Source: Mansonella perstans (Eukaryota > Nematoda > Chromadorea > Rhabditida > Onchocercidae). From it: 64,000 nt of DNA. Shown here piece after piece: positions 24,891-38,905 of the stretch (within the stretch, counting starts at the first letter, position 1; each line of letters begins with the position of its first letter). The notes beneath the pieces were generated by a model. The model was not told the origin of the DNA, did no database searches, and saw only the letters and a list, made by a program, of their open reading frames with translations. A program made the position numbers and the translations under genes. The DNA lies in NCBI GenBank assembly GCA_037074765.1, contig JBAMDO010000038.1, positions 248,001 through 312,000 of the forward strand. Reading direction: 5' to 3'.

Positions 24891-27800
24891 CTATTTATTA
24901 GTGCTTGAGTATTCTTTCATGATTGGCATTTTCGGTTCAACATTCGACTGCACATTGATTCCTTGAACATCAACTCCTCGATCATCAACTCCTCGAACAA
25001 ATAAGACTTTTTTCAGTTCATTAGATATATCATTTAAGAAATTCAAGTATTTCCAGAAACGTTCCAAATGCACCGGTGGTTCTGGCATATTGATCAACAG
25101 GAGAACAGCACTCGAACTACGTGCCATGATCTCTTTGTTCAATTGTCGAGCTCTTTGCTGTAAAATTTCAGTAATATTTAATAAAATATAAAATTTGTAA
25201 ATTTAAATTTGAGCTGTTGAATTCCGTAATTTTTACTTCTCACAAGTCTATTCATTCTTTAGCAGTTTGATATAAATTATTGAGAAAAAAATTTTTAATC
25301 GAAATCTAAAAAAAATGTCTTTTTCTAGTGTAAAAGCTGTTTTGTTCTAGGTATATGTTTGATATCGAGCTGGATCGTTAATTATTAATGCTTCATTAGA
25401 TGAACAATTTATTTAGCATCACCACTGCTAGTAAAAGATACCGCCATCATTAAGCAAATTAGGTTCATTTAGCAACTAAAATTACCTGTTGTTCGTTCAT
25501 TCGGATTAAGGAATGATAACTTATACTCATCGAATTTGTCACTAATCCCCGATATCCACTATCAATAGCACTTTGTGCTGGCATTCCATCAGGTCTTAAA
25601 AAAATTTTATCATTTAATTTATTTATTTATCAGACATTTTCAAAATTGATTCTTATCGATACTTAGACTTGGAGACTTAATTAAATTAAAACTTGTTATA
25701 CATAAATCGAATTTAGATGTTACAGTTTCATCTCTGCATTAAATTCGTTTAAACCAACAGCATTTTTCAATTCATCAACTAATCTTCAGGATTGCTTATC
25801 TTAAAGAAACCTACAATTTGAAGACTGATCTAATGTTATGGATGGAAGTAAAAAACATGACTTCCTAATATCAAGACGAATATTAGATTAAGTCAAGATT
25901 TTAGATGCAAGGAGAAGCTATGGTATCTCAAATTCTGTATTAAACAAAAATTTATTTTGGATGTTGTTTATACTGCACTGTATTAAATCGTAATTCGTTG
26001 TTGTTCATAAAATACTCACATCTTACTACACTTTATAATAAATTATTGGCAAATCGTACTTGAGATTGTCATTCATTAGCAAATCTTATACTTTAATCGC
26101 TATCATACGCAATTGTATCAATCTTATTGTTTATATTTAAAACATTGTTTGAACCATTCAAAGATAATTTCTCACATTCCAATCAGTCGTTGCAAATATC
26201 GAAACCGTGATCTGTTATTCATTTTATAGTATCTCTGTTTTATTTGCAATGATCTTAGTTGTACGTAATCTGATATAATCCAAGACTGCAAATAGCTTCA
26301 TGAATTTTCCTTTAAATTAAATTTTTACAAATGAAAAAGAAGTAAACCAATGAATTTCATTCGATCTATTTTGCTACATTTATTTTTGAGGTTCTAAAAC
26401 CTGCATATTACTTATTTTTAAAATCTAATTTAAAAAACTTTCAGTGATAATTGAATTTTGTAAAGATGCAAAATTTCTTAACACTTTAAAATCATATTAC
26501 ATAACTAATAGTGAAATCATTTCCTTTATTTGCTTTTTTTTTTTGAAAGCAATATTAAGTGTAAAAATTAGCACTACAAAATATTATATGAGTGAATTTA
26601 TAAGTTTAATTTCCAAATTTCCGAAGAGTTAACATCAGCTTGTATAAATTCAATTTTATGAATCAAATAATGATTGTCGATTAGCCATTGAAAAAGCGCT
26701 TTTTCAATTTTCTTTATATCATCCTCGATCTCCACAACCACAAAAAGACGTAATTTTGCTTTATGCCAGATTTTATGCTTTTTCAACACTTTTGCAGCCA
26801 TTAACAACACATCACCATTGTCAATAATCCACCAAATATCAATTGTCGTATTTGATTTCACTGGCTGTAAGAAATAATTAATTAATTAATCTACCTTGTA
26901 AACTTGACAAGACAAACAATGGTTTCTACCTCTGATGATAACTTCATTGTTTTTTACTTGTCGGAAATATTAGAAAATTTAGACGGCAATTTTTTGAAAT
27001 TTAAATATTCAAAATATGGAAATTTTATTTACCGGTATTTCAAGTGGAAAAGTACCCTTAACAACGATTAAGTTACAGTGCTGAACACAAACACGATGCA
27101 TATGATAATGATACAGTAATGAATCAGGTGAACCGCTTAAAGCTGCTCTAAAATAATTGAATTTCAAAATGAAAGATTAGAGGCAACAATAGCAAATTGC
27201 GAAAAAAATAAAAAATAAAAAGAATAATAGTCAAATTAACTCTGATGGATATTTGATTAGTACTGTATTTGATTTGAAAACACCCAAACCACAACAACTT
27301 GCTAATGCAGATGCAATTGAGTGCAGGGAACTCATCTGGAAAATTAGTCAGAATGAAAACTTTTAAAATGCCTTAGACAATTAGGTTAATTATGAAATGA
27401 ATTCAGTGAATTGCTATAATTAGTTACAGTAATTAAGGCTATGTTCATATATGTATATACATATATATATTGGTCTATAGTTACAGCAATTATATATATA
27501 TACACATAGTGATCTATGGTTACACAACTAAGTACATATATGTATATACATAATATATAGTGTTATCATGATAAAGTTTCCATGATCACAATAAATGCGG
27601 TTCTTTTCCTTTTACTCTCAGAAACTATCGTAACAATACATACACTAGTAATTAATTTATAACTCATAATGGTCAGTAATATTTTTCGGCAGATATCTGT
27701 TTAATAATTATTTATAATAACATGCTTTTTGGTATTTAAATTGTGTCGCATAACCGGATAGATCGATATATTCCATATATTGTCGTATTGATTGTACATC

Positions 27801-30800
27801 TTCATAGCCGATATTTTCCTGATCACCCGGATCACGAATAAGTGATAAACAAAGCGCACTACGATCTAAATAATACGCAAACATTGTATGTGTTATATGA
27901 ATTCTGATGCAAAAAGTAATAAATTTCAAATGAACCAAACTTTGATTATCCCAATAAAATTCTATCCTACGATGCAAATGAAAACTGGACAACAATGTAA
28001 TGACATTTTACTTTTTACATGGAACAGAGAGTTATCTTTCAAAGTCGGAGAATGTTATTATCAATTATGATCCGTAAATTTCCTAATCTATTAGACCAGT
28101 TGAACTTGATCCGGAAATCAAAACAATACTATTCACTTCTTTGTCTTTCATCTTACATTCTTTTGTTTCAGAAAACGGATGCAAAGAATTAATTAAATGA
28201 AGTACTTTGTGATAAAATTTTAGCCATTCGTAGGAGATTATCACAAGGTGCCGGAAATGGTGTAAAAACAATGCAACGTGGTTCTGAACCAAACTTTCTA
28301 GCCATTCTTGAAAAAATAACCAGTTATGTTAAAGGCTAAATGCTTCATATTGAAATGAATTACCTTAGTGCGAATGCAATAATCATTCTTGCTAACTTCA
28401 AATTGAAGACCTTATATACTTCCTCGGAAGGTCAACTTCAGGTTATTTTTATTTAAATGAATATTTCAAAATGATAAGCACTGTGTCATAGCTAATCTTA
28501 TCTTTTGTTAAAGGAATTTTAATTGATTTATTTCCGAACGTAATCATTAATAAAAAGAAAAAGTTTGTAATTGCCAAAAAAAAAAATGAAGTTTTAAATT
28601 TCATAAAAAAAACTTTTTTTTGAATATTGATGATAATAATACCCGGTCGCACTGTTCTTCTGAGTTGATGAATACAGTAACATGTTAGCAATATCAACAA
28701 CAGTTGCATACGGCATACCACGACGAAATCGTTTTCGATGCAACGGAAATATTATATAAATTAGAATTGCAGTTGTACTTAATATCAAACCAACAAATGG
28801 CTTACAACCATAAAGCATTATGATACATGCAATAGTGCCAAGCATTGCAAGAAACGATCGAAAGAATGGGAATGTTGGAAGAAAACTGAAATATTTTAAA
28901 AAAAAAATCAAATAACACAAATGCAATACAACAGATTTGCATGGAAAACAAATTCTCTGAACAAAATTAAAAAAAAGAAACTATGAATTTTGTGGAAAAA
29001 TCTACCAGTGATAAAAATTATCACAATTTATGTAAATACATTAATCATTATCTACTTGTTTCAAATACTGCAATTTGATTACTGTATAGGATCAATGGTT
29101 CCATTCCTAATTACACCAATCAAGCAACGAGGAAAACATATGATTCATAATTCTAATAAATTGGGGTTTTTTTTTAGTTCTAAATTAAAATACAAGAGTA
29201 AATTATAATTTTGACAAATGCTGCAACTAATAGTAGTTGGATATATTTGCTTTACACTGTTGAAAATTTTAGCAAAATTTTCTATTATTACCTAGGAAAA
29301 TTAAGTGTTGAACAAATGGCTGTGCCAAGATTAATTGTAATTAATGCAACAAGCATGCAGCTATTTGCAATAATTGATATATAATCCAGATTATTGACAA
29401 GTAAGTATGGTACAATAAGAAGAGCAGTTATTGCAACAGCAATCAATTTCCGCCGTTTGCTTGTTCGATGATAGAAAAATCGCGGTACCGGAATGGTATG
29501 ACTGGTAATGATACTTAGAAGTAAACTTTTGGCCGCTTGAATTAAAAAAAATTGAATTAAATTGAGCAATTATAGAAGAATCAACGAATCATTTGTTAAG
29601 TATTATATGTACACCCGGATATACAATATGACTGACTGTAAAGATATTTGAAATATCATAAAACAAAAATCAGTTTAATTTTCTTCAAAACTCTTATTAT
29701 GTTTGTTTTATTGATTATTTCATCTTTATTACAGGCAATAATTATTCTCAAGGCATTAATTAGCTAATAGCTTACACTAAAATCATTCCTAATTTTTCGG
29801 CAGTGAAAAAAAAAATTTAATAATTTATTTTATTAAATCAGGAAAATTATTGATTTATCTTAATGATGAGGTAGCATTGCTAATTAATGGTTTAAACCAT
29901 CATTTGTAGCATTAATCTTCAAATATTTACCAACTAGTAATTAAATAATTAATTCAATCACTTTCACCCTTCTCTGTTAAATGCACTGAAATAACTGCTA
30001 ACAGTTTCTTTCATGTATTTTCTCAAAAATCTCTCAAAACATTTACTAATTAAATTATATCTTATATGTAATATATAATTATAGCATTCTAATTTCCCTA
30101 TTACTTACTTTCAATTAAAAATACTTCAATTTGTTAAAAATTTTTGAACCGATCAATAAATAAATTTGAAATGATTAACAAAATTTACCGTGCATACTCT
30201 GAATTGCGGCAACAATTGACATAAGCATTATGCCGCTAATAAACACAATTGGATAAGAAAAAGTCTGAAACAAACAAAGAAATTTCATTGCAAAAAACAA
30301 TCAATACTTCATATATTTATTATCATAGTGGTTTGGGTTTTTTTTGAGAAAAGAAAACATTTTAAAAAATCGAATTTTTTTTTTTTTTAAAAAAGATTGA
30401 ATAAAGTAAATAAGTGATAACTGTAAAGATAACTGGGAAACTTGGAAATGTTCCACGTCCATATTTATCAAGCAATAAATGACGCTCTATGGTAAGTGCC
30501 AATGAACAAACTAATATTGTCAACAACTAGAAATACAATTTAAATTAAATAATTCCTAAAAAAATTAAATGAATAATTTTTAAAATCCGGAACTTCTTTT
30601 GCAATGCAAATAACAACATTTTTCATTTCAATAAAAAAATTGACAAATTTTCGGAAATTTTTAGAAGTTAAAAAAAGCAAAAATTGTTTCATATACTTAC
30701 AAAGAGCATTGTTAATAAGCTGCTGAAAATTCCGAGTGGAATATTTCTTGTTGGTGATTTTAACATTGATGAAATATTAATACCACAAATGCTACCGGTA

Positions 30801-33800
30801 AATAGTGGTAATAGAAGAAGTGCGCAACCGGTAATTGATGCAAATTTTACATTAGGCTGAAAGTGTGGAAAAGGAAAAAGAAAAAAAAGAAAGCACTGAA
30901 ATGATTGTTAAAATTTTCTGGAAGAAATTTGTAGATTTAAAAATTTTTTATCAAAACAAAAAAAAGTGATGCCTTAAATTTACATGCATAATTAATTTAC
31001 CAAATTGCTGTCATTTTTTTTTCTTTTTTTTAACTTTATAATTTAAGAGAAAAATTAAATTTTAGGTATTATTAGTGAATAATAGTATGAGGATATTTTT
31101 TTTTGTAGCATTTCATAAAATGTACAAATTGTTTAAAATTTGAGAAAAGTTTTAAAAAGTTTCATACATTTCAATTTTTTTTCCCTCCACAAACTTTAGC
31201 TTAATTTAGGGCAATAATTTTTTCTGAACTTTTTTTAAAAATACTTCAATTAGGTTAATCTACAATAATGTTAAGTAAATGAGTTAAATAAGTGGACTAA
31301 TAACAGAGTAAAACCATTGACTGCATGAGATACAATGACTAACACTGATGAACATGCTTTCAAAGAAATATGTATCGTAGATAATATCACGCCAATCAAA
31401 GCCGTTCAGATCACTGATATCAATGATATGATTTTGAAGATTGAATTTGATCACTTCAAGATTCCATTCAAATGTTTTTAAATGAAATTTATCAAATTGA
31501 CAATTATTTGGGTTATCGAAAGTACAGTTAATCGTGCGAAATGGATATCTGAAGAAAGAATAGCCAATATGAAATTTCTCATTGATTTGTTAAAACAAAT
31601 GGTAAATTACCGGTAAGCGAAAAAAAAAAATTAACTAATTAAGCAGAAATCTGAAATAAGAAAAAGCAATGAAAAATTTACAATTTTGATAATGTAAGAG
31701 TACAAATCTAAAAGCATCAGGATAAATGAAGAAATATGGATCGATAAAATTTTCAATTTTTAATTTCATCATGAACTATTCTAGGATGGTTTTTTTTCAA
31801 TGGAATATAAATTAAAAATTTGCTCTTAATTGAAGTGGATAATAATTGAATTGGAACAATTCCATTTACACTGACTTTCTTTCTTTTGAAAGAAAGATTA
31901 ATTAATACTTAAAAATATAAAGTTAAATTGAAATTAAAACAAATACAACGAGTAGAAAATTTGAAAGTTTTCTAAATTTCAAAAAGAAAAAAAAAGCAAA
32001 ATGTGATAAAATTAATTTTGTTAATAGCTTAATTTTATTATAAATTTCATTATTGCCCTTTTTTCCAAACCATTTTATCAAACAATGAGAGGAAGTTAAA
32101 AACTTTTCCATGATACAATAATTACTTACTTAATTACTTCTTCATTATTATTTAAAGAAACATATTTCCATCTGCTATATTTTTAAAGCAAAAATCACTA
32201 TTTGCTAAATTGATTAATGAATTTTTGAAAATTTTAAATTTAACAAAAAAGTATTTTACTCGCAGAAATGTTTTATAATCGTTGGATTTGTTGTTGCGCT
32301 TACTGATGATTGGGTTATATAGTTTGGTGGTAGAAACAGTTGCACTGGGACCTGATCTTGATAACGATCTGCTGCAAAAAAAAATTTACTTTTAAATTAA
32401 TTTTGCTACTTGTTATTTCTTTTTTTGGTAGAGAAAAAAATTAGCATTTTATGATTTGCTAAATTTTGACACGAATTCTTTTATTTATATTGATTATTAA
32501 AGTTCAATTAATTATAGTATGTAATGAATTTAAATTTATGCTTATAAATTTAATGCTTATATACTTATAAATATGCTTATAAAGAAATTTGTCGAAATTC
32601 AAAAATGATATTGTTCAAATTATTTTTGCAAAAATTTATCAAAAGTAAGTTTGAGTAAAAAATTTGAAACAAACTGTTACAATCATAGTTAAGCTCAGAA
32701 GAAAAGAAAATAATTCACCCGGAATTATTTCGATTGGTTCATAAATGCATCGCACATCGATATCCCGTTGAATGATCTTTTTACTAATAGAAATAACAAT
32801 TCTTACAAGTAAAATGATAAACACTGTAGAAGGTATCCAACAAATCCCTGAAAAATTTCCATAAAAATTTATTTTTAAAAAATTAAATCAAATTGCTTCC
32901 TACTAATTTACAATCTTTTCGATATTATTTGTTTAATTAAATGATTAATTGGTGGATTAATTAATTGATGGTAACTAGAAGTAACTGATGCTGCCAATTG
33001 GCTTTGTGAACGATGATTTGTGAAGAGCATTCTTTGAGCCTGTTTTTTGGATGGTGTATAACGTACGCAAAGCTGGACCAGTCTTTAACTCTTGAGGTTC
33101 ATTTGTCACGGCCTAGCAAACTTGCATATTAAGAATAAAATTCTCAGGTTGTAGATTTTGATTGGAATATCTTTTTCTTAAATGGATGACCCGTAAAAGG
33201 GCTAATCGAGTTCATCTTCTTGGGATTAGCGGAGTTGTCCTTCTCTTAGGATAATATCCTTACTGCTCGAAAGCTAACAAATCCATCTTGCCCGTGGATT
33301 ATATGTCTAATTTCTAATCTTTCAGTTGAGATCTATTTGGCACGGGAAAACCTACTTGAACATGCAAGCTCTTTACCACGACAAGAGTGGTGGTATCTGT
33401 AACAGAACCGAAGTACTATATGTATATATTTTTAGTATATTGTGTACAGTTGGGTATTTTCTCAGATTGTATAACACTGTAAGTGGTAATGTTATTGAAA
33501 AATCTAATAATCATTTCTAATTGTTAGTAATGATTACTAGAAAATTATGCTGGATAATTGAAGAAAAATTTGTTCATTATTTCTTTCATTGTTTGTTAAC
33601 TTTTAAAATTTCTAATTTTTTCAAAAAGAAATCTCACATTTAATGATTCGCTTTCCAATACTATTAAACAAAGTTATGAGAATCAAAAAAGCGGTCAGTA
33701 AGATAAGATGTATGTAATACGGCTTTTCATATAGCTCTCGTGCAGCTTTCTCATTCTAAATGCAAATAAATGAAATTTTTTTTTAATTTCAAAATTTCAT

Positions 33801-36800
33801 TAATTAAAGACAAAATGTAAATTTCAAAAATTTTCTTAGCCGGTATACACGTATTAATTAAATAGTAAAATGCTTGTTTCAGCGTGTAAACAAACTAATT
33901 GAAAAAATTGATAAAAATCGATTACAATGTAAATAACTTGATCATTATGTGTTCATAATTTACGGTAATCTGATTCGAACTTCTAAGCTTCAATTTATTC
34001 CTTCAATTCATTCAAGAATCTCATTCAACTATGGCGTAGGTTTTTACTTATTTTGTTTTTTTAATAGGTAGTTTTAAAAATTCTATAGCAACAATTAGAA
34101 TTTGAAATTGAGAAAGAAGTGGGTCTAATTAATTCTTCTATATCTTAGCAGCAAAAAAAACTTGGGCTTCCCTTTCAATCCTAACTAGTAATTGTTCAAA
34201 ATTAAATATCTCAATCAAGTTTATAAGTGTAGGAAAAAATTTTTTTAAAAATACCAAAAAAAACTGAAATGCAAATTCATCATTTGAAATTAAACTGTTA
34301 ATGAAAACATTTAAAGGAATTCTTATCTGATTACATTTTCAAATACTAGCATTACTAAATTTGACTTGATCGGTTCTGGCTTCAAAATATACTCCTGGAT
34401 CAGCTGTGTGCATATTGTCAAGCACATTCCAGTAAAACCACAATTTGCTAAGCAAAGCATCACCCCAGCTAAAAAAAAAATGAAACTTAATTTTCAAATG
34501 AAAATTTTTAGGATCAATGGACAATTAACAAAATTAATAAAGCTTTAGATAATTATATACAGTCGAGAATTCCTGAAAAATCTACCCGTTACATGACACT
34601 TCAATCATTTCAATCATGCTCATTTATATCATCTGCCTCATCTATTTATTCAATATGTGCTTTCTGTGAATAAGATGAAACTTATGAAATAGAGTTTTCG
34701 CGAAATTTCAAATTTTATGTTATTCCACAGTAATGTTAAAATTTATTTCTTAGCCTTAACATTATACATTTATGCCAAATGCAATTCATATTGTGCTATT
34801 AAATTTCTTTAATTTATCCTAAATATTTTCTTGTCTTACTTGTCACCATTAATTAACAAATTAATAGAGCAATTTGCTTACCAACAAGTGCTACTCGATT
34901 ACCTAAACTGTATGCAATTGTAGTAAATGGACCACCGTATAAACAATCACTTCCATTTGTTGCAATTGCTGAGATAGAAAATGCCGAAAATAAAACCTAA
35001 ATATATAAATGCAAATTTCTTTTCGTTCCATGCAATCTATCTGATGTTAATGTAGTTAAAAAACTATTTTTTTTTAGCAAGTTTATTTCTAAACTATACC
35101 CTTCATTTTTAAGAAGATATTTTTAAAGATTTCTGAAAACTGATGAAAATATTATTTTGTGATTTTAAAACTAGAGAAAAATACAAATTTAAAGCAATGA
35201 ATGAAATCAATTAACGAAAGTATTACCGCAGTGAAGACGAGAGCAATTGCAAATGCTGTTAAACTTAAACTCAAAATACCAACAATCCATGGCAAGCGAA
35301 GAAAGATGACACCAAGCATGAGAATATTTTGCATGTAACTGATATAAACACCCGAAAAAACACCTAGAGTTCCATGACCATATAGTGGATTGTCATCCTG
35401 GAGATTTTCTTCAAATTAATTAAACATTGATGATATGATAATGTTTATCATCCAGTACATCAAATGCATTGCCTTTGCATTCAATTTATTTAAAATGTAA
35501 CTGCGCCAAATACGAGTGGAAATATAATCGCTTACTTGTACGAAAACGGTATTGATGATAGGCTGTACATTGTGCCATGTCGTTGAAAGAGTTTGCCGAA
35601 ATCGAAATAACAGCGAAGTATTGCTAAGATTTGTAGCTGAAACAATTTTTTTTATAATGAGGTTCAAGATGGAAAAGATTAGCATATATCAGTTAACTGA
35701 TTAATTAGAATGTCTTAGCTAACTGATTAATATGATATTATTCATTTCTCAATTTGGATACTTTCCTGAACATAGATTGTCATAAAAGTAAGCTTTTATC
35801 ATTTTTTTTGATTAAAAATTAATGAATGAAAATATGACAGTAGCAATAAATGTATGGTAAAACGATTTTAAGCCTAAAAATATTAGCAAAATTAATAGTG
35901 ATAGTGAAATGGTTTAAGCTTATTCAACTTTCTTCTGATACGAAATTATTTTATATAATTTAACGAATTAAATTTATTTTACTGGCTCTTTATTCAAACA
36001 AATATTAACATTTTAATAATGTGAATGATATTCATGTATGAGAAATTTCTTCAAAACTTAAAATTAAAAATCGAACCAGCAAAACAAGAGCAAAAAACAA
36101 TTTAAATAAAATACAAACTTCAAATAAAAAAATAATTAAAAACCGCAGACATATGATAAGCAAAACATAATACCAACACTAACGATCATAAGTAATCAAG
36201 AGAAATATTATAAGGGTGAGCATTTGAGTAATTTAAATTAAAAACATTTGACGTAAAAAAAATTTAACAACGAGCAAATATGCAGCAACCAAATTACGTA
36301 GACCAAGCGATCCGGCAAATTACATAAACCAAGTAATCCGGGAAATTACATAGACCAAGTAATCCGGTTTCTCTCTTGATTATTGTAATTGATACTACCA
36401 TTTACAACAAGCAATTATTATTATATTGATAATATTGAAAATATAAAAAATGATTAATAACTGATCTAAAAATGTTTTGAATATTTTAAAAATACAAAAA
36501 ATGATCTAATAAAGATACAAATGAATCGAAATAACTTACAATTAATTATATTTCTACCAATATATAAAAATATTTATATCTTCAGTTAAAAAAATGTAAT
36601 CATTATCATGAAAGAATGAATCAAATTTTTTTTACATCTAAAATTGAACTAATCTCTTGATCTGTTAATATTTTAGGTCACTAATAAGATTATGAAATAT
36701 CTTCTACCAATTTTTTGATCACATGTAATTACTCAACAATATGGAATCATTTAATTGATCTGTACATATGCTTATAAGCTAAGTTAATTTTATTCCAATA

Positions 36801-36951
36801 ATTAGAGAACTATAAAAATAATTAACTTACATTCAGTGGAACTTCCCTCTTCCAATAAAGTTTGTTTTTGTTCATCATCCACTCTCAAACCATTGTCAAG
36901 AACTTTTTCAACGTGCTCCCTGCCAGCTGCTTCGGTTGTTGATTTTCTCAT
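24891..36951 (-). CDS. SLC12-family cation-chloride cotransporter, KCC-like, divergent
   Basis: About 22 exons and ~1045 residues span 36951 to 24891. Exons: 36831-36951, 35536-35636, 35227-35397, 34882-34996, 34335-34468, 33638-33755, 32719-32847, 32260-32371, 31344-31548, 30701-30856, 30434-30526, 30189-30264, 29292-29535, 28643-28885, 28206-28306, 28097-28159, 27726-27865, 27241-27335, 27033-27147, 26634-26864, 25486-25594, 24891-25157. KCCs carry K+ with Cl- out of cells. The scaffold is clear: YMQNILMLGVIFLRLPWIVG (TM1), SISAIATNGSDCLYGG, LLPLFTGSICGINISSM, the soluble domain with SCCGLGVFKSNTVLI, DIWWIIDNG...HKIWHK and VLLLINMPEPP. The long external loop (exons 8-9) has several Cys, as in KCCs. 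Oddities: GGPFTTIAYSLG replaces the usual GGxYYxISRxLG, TGS replaces TGI in TM6, and the tail lacks the usual KCC ending. One join is unresolved: exon 20 ends at phase 0 but exon 21 needs two leftover bases, so a small exon may be missing between 25595 and 26633. Confidence 0.86.
27440..27560. repeat. imperfect TA-rich tandem repeat in a transporter intron
   Basis: Two related units of (TATATG/TATATACA)n followed by ATAGTTACA(G/C)-type sequence are separated by about 80 bp. Confidence 0.6.
32985..33420. other. higher-complexity island inside a transporter intron, possible mobile-element relic
   Basis: Within the intron between exons 6 and 7 of the transporter, this ~430-bp block is visibly less AT-rich and less low-complexity than the surrounding intron. 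It has no repeats and carries interrupted open stretches on both strands. I cannot match it to a known element family. It could be a decayed transposon, a processed fragment or an unannotated non-coding RNA. Confidence 0.35.
36291..36368. repeat. 26-bp tandem repeat, three copies, in transporter intron 1
   Basis: Units start at 36291, 36317 and 36343 and share AAATTAC(G/A)TA followed by ACCAAG(C/T)(G/A)ATCCGG. They lie between coding exons 1 and 2 of the transporter gene. Confidence 0.9.
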
Positions 36952-38892
36952 TTTATTAAAATGCAACCGACTTTGATGTGAATTTCAGCAATAATGAACA
37001 GAATATGACGAACAGGATTTCTGGATGATTGATCGCTTGCATCATTTAAGATTGAAATTAAATTTAAATTTGAACATCGTACTTCGTCCAATTCATGCTT
37101 GCAATAACATTCATTTTGTTATGAATTCCAAATTTTAAGCATTCAATTTTTTTTTCTAAAGGAATTGTGAAATATATTTCGCGTTGTCGTATTATTCATA
37201 TTGAATGATAGTAAGTAGCTATTGATTTAGATCAAAATTAACTCATTTGATCAAATTTTCCAATTCATGGAGAAACAGTATGATTCAAAGTCATTAGTGC
37301 ATTGCAAATTCTTTCACTAAATTTTTTTAAAATTCTCCCAAAGAATTTTTTTTTAAATTTTCGGCAAATTAAAACCGCAAAAATAAAAAGAAAAATTTTT
37401 GAAATAATTTTTATTGTGAATTTATAGCAGAAATTTGAAGAAATTACTTTCGTTCTTGTGATCCAAACTTTATTAAATATCATTTGAAGCGAAATCAGAG
37501 AAGTGAATTATTTGAATATTTATTAGAAATGAAGAAGTAATATATGATGATGTCGTACAGTAAGAAATTATGCTTTCAATTACTGCTAACAACTATATTC
37601 CATGCTAGAAAATTATAATCGGCAAGTTAGTTGAACAAATGCAATATGTAAATTGCAAAATTAAATAAATCTGAAATGCAATGTGAAATTGCAAAAAATA
37701 TATTTTATAAAACGGTTATTAAATTTGAATAAAAGTTTACAGGTTTGTCATTGTATAATATTCTTCCTATCATATTTTCATCGGAAAACAATAGCAATTA
37801 CTATCCGAAATGCCGAAGAACGTAGCACACAACATAGTATTTTGTTGCAAAATCAAAATTTCCAAAAAATTCTAATGAAATTTTGAATTGCTTTGACAGT
37901 TAATTTATACATACTAAAGTTTCAAGACCAATTATTAAAAGTAATTAACAGTTCCAAGAAGTCGTTTACATTTTTACTCCGGACAATACCATTACGGATG
38001 ATGGAAAATGATTCAATTTAAAAAATTTAGAAAATATTTTAAAAACTTAAACATCAAAGGTATAAAATCACAAAACTTAATGCTTGTTTCTAGATAACTA
38101 TGAAGATAATATAATTTTAACATGAAATAAATAATTTTAACTTAAATAATAATATAATTTTAACACGTAAAAACATAAAATACGCCAGTTAATGCAATGA
38201 CAATCAAGTAAGCCAAACGTGACAGAGCAATAAAATGTAGTGAAGCTTACGTACTCATCATATGTTCAGGTGTTGTCTACGTTGTAGAGAACGTAAACGT
38301 GTCATTATCGAAAGACTAGTTAAATTAAATTGATAAATGTTATCCAATATTTGAAATGAATTGAATTGATGAATATGACCAGTCATTTGAATTAATTGAA
38401 TTAAAAAATGCCACTGGTCATTGGTCAATATCATTTACGCATGTTAAGAAAAATAAATTTTACTGCGCTTACTGACACACTGGTTCTCATACCGGAAACA
38501 TGATTACTGTATCTTTGGTGCCTCACTATATCTAGTATCCCCGATGAGTGTATGGCATTGCCTGAATGATCTGGGATATCTGGATGCAAAGTTCGGGACA
38601 TTATGAGTATTTTAATTTTTAATTATAGAAGTATGATTTCTTTACTTTTAAATTTCAAATTTCCTAAGACTGGATTTTTTTTTTTTATTTTGTTAAAATG
38701 ATAATGTAGAAATGGATTCTTCTCGTTGTTGTAAGTATTTGCTTTTTTTTTTTGCATTTATTTGTTCATTTAATTATTTTATCACAGAATTACAATTGAG
38801 TCTTTTAAAACGTCGGTGATAAAGTTGTATTTATTTTTTTCCCACTGTACATTTATTTCATACTACGCATTTTTTTTTTTATTTCAATTTAA
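36952..38892. other. divergent promoter region between the transporter and ZRANB2 genes
   Basis: This 1.9-kb spacer separates the minus-strand transporter from the plus-strand ZRANB2-like gene, so both promoters must lie here or in 5' introns. It is AT-rich; short open frames at about 37265-37483 and 37683-37886 have no coding character. I see no clear core promoter motif. Confidence 0.55.
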
Positions 38893-38893
38893 G
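38892..38893 (+). promoter_or_regulatory. probable trans-splice acceptor of the ZRANB2-like gene
   Basis: A long T-tract and TTTCAATTTAAG end 12 nt before the ATG at 38906. No upstream 5' exon is visible. Confidence 0.5.
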
Positions 38894-38905
38894 GTGTATC
38901 GTGCA

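Noticed and set aside
28083..28306. Longer continuous frame (EWLESLVQNHVALFLHHF) across the transporter exon
   Set aside because: The alternative frame (ARKFGSEPRCIVF, LLRMAKILSQ) with a ~46-nt GT-AG intron keeps phase and fits the SLC12 soluble domain. The continuous frame has no family resemblance.
37265..37886. Short AT-rich open frames between the transporter and ZRANB2 genes
   Set aside because: Composition equals the surrounding spacer, and there are no motifs or plausible splice partners.
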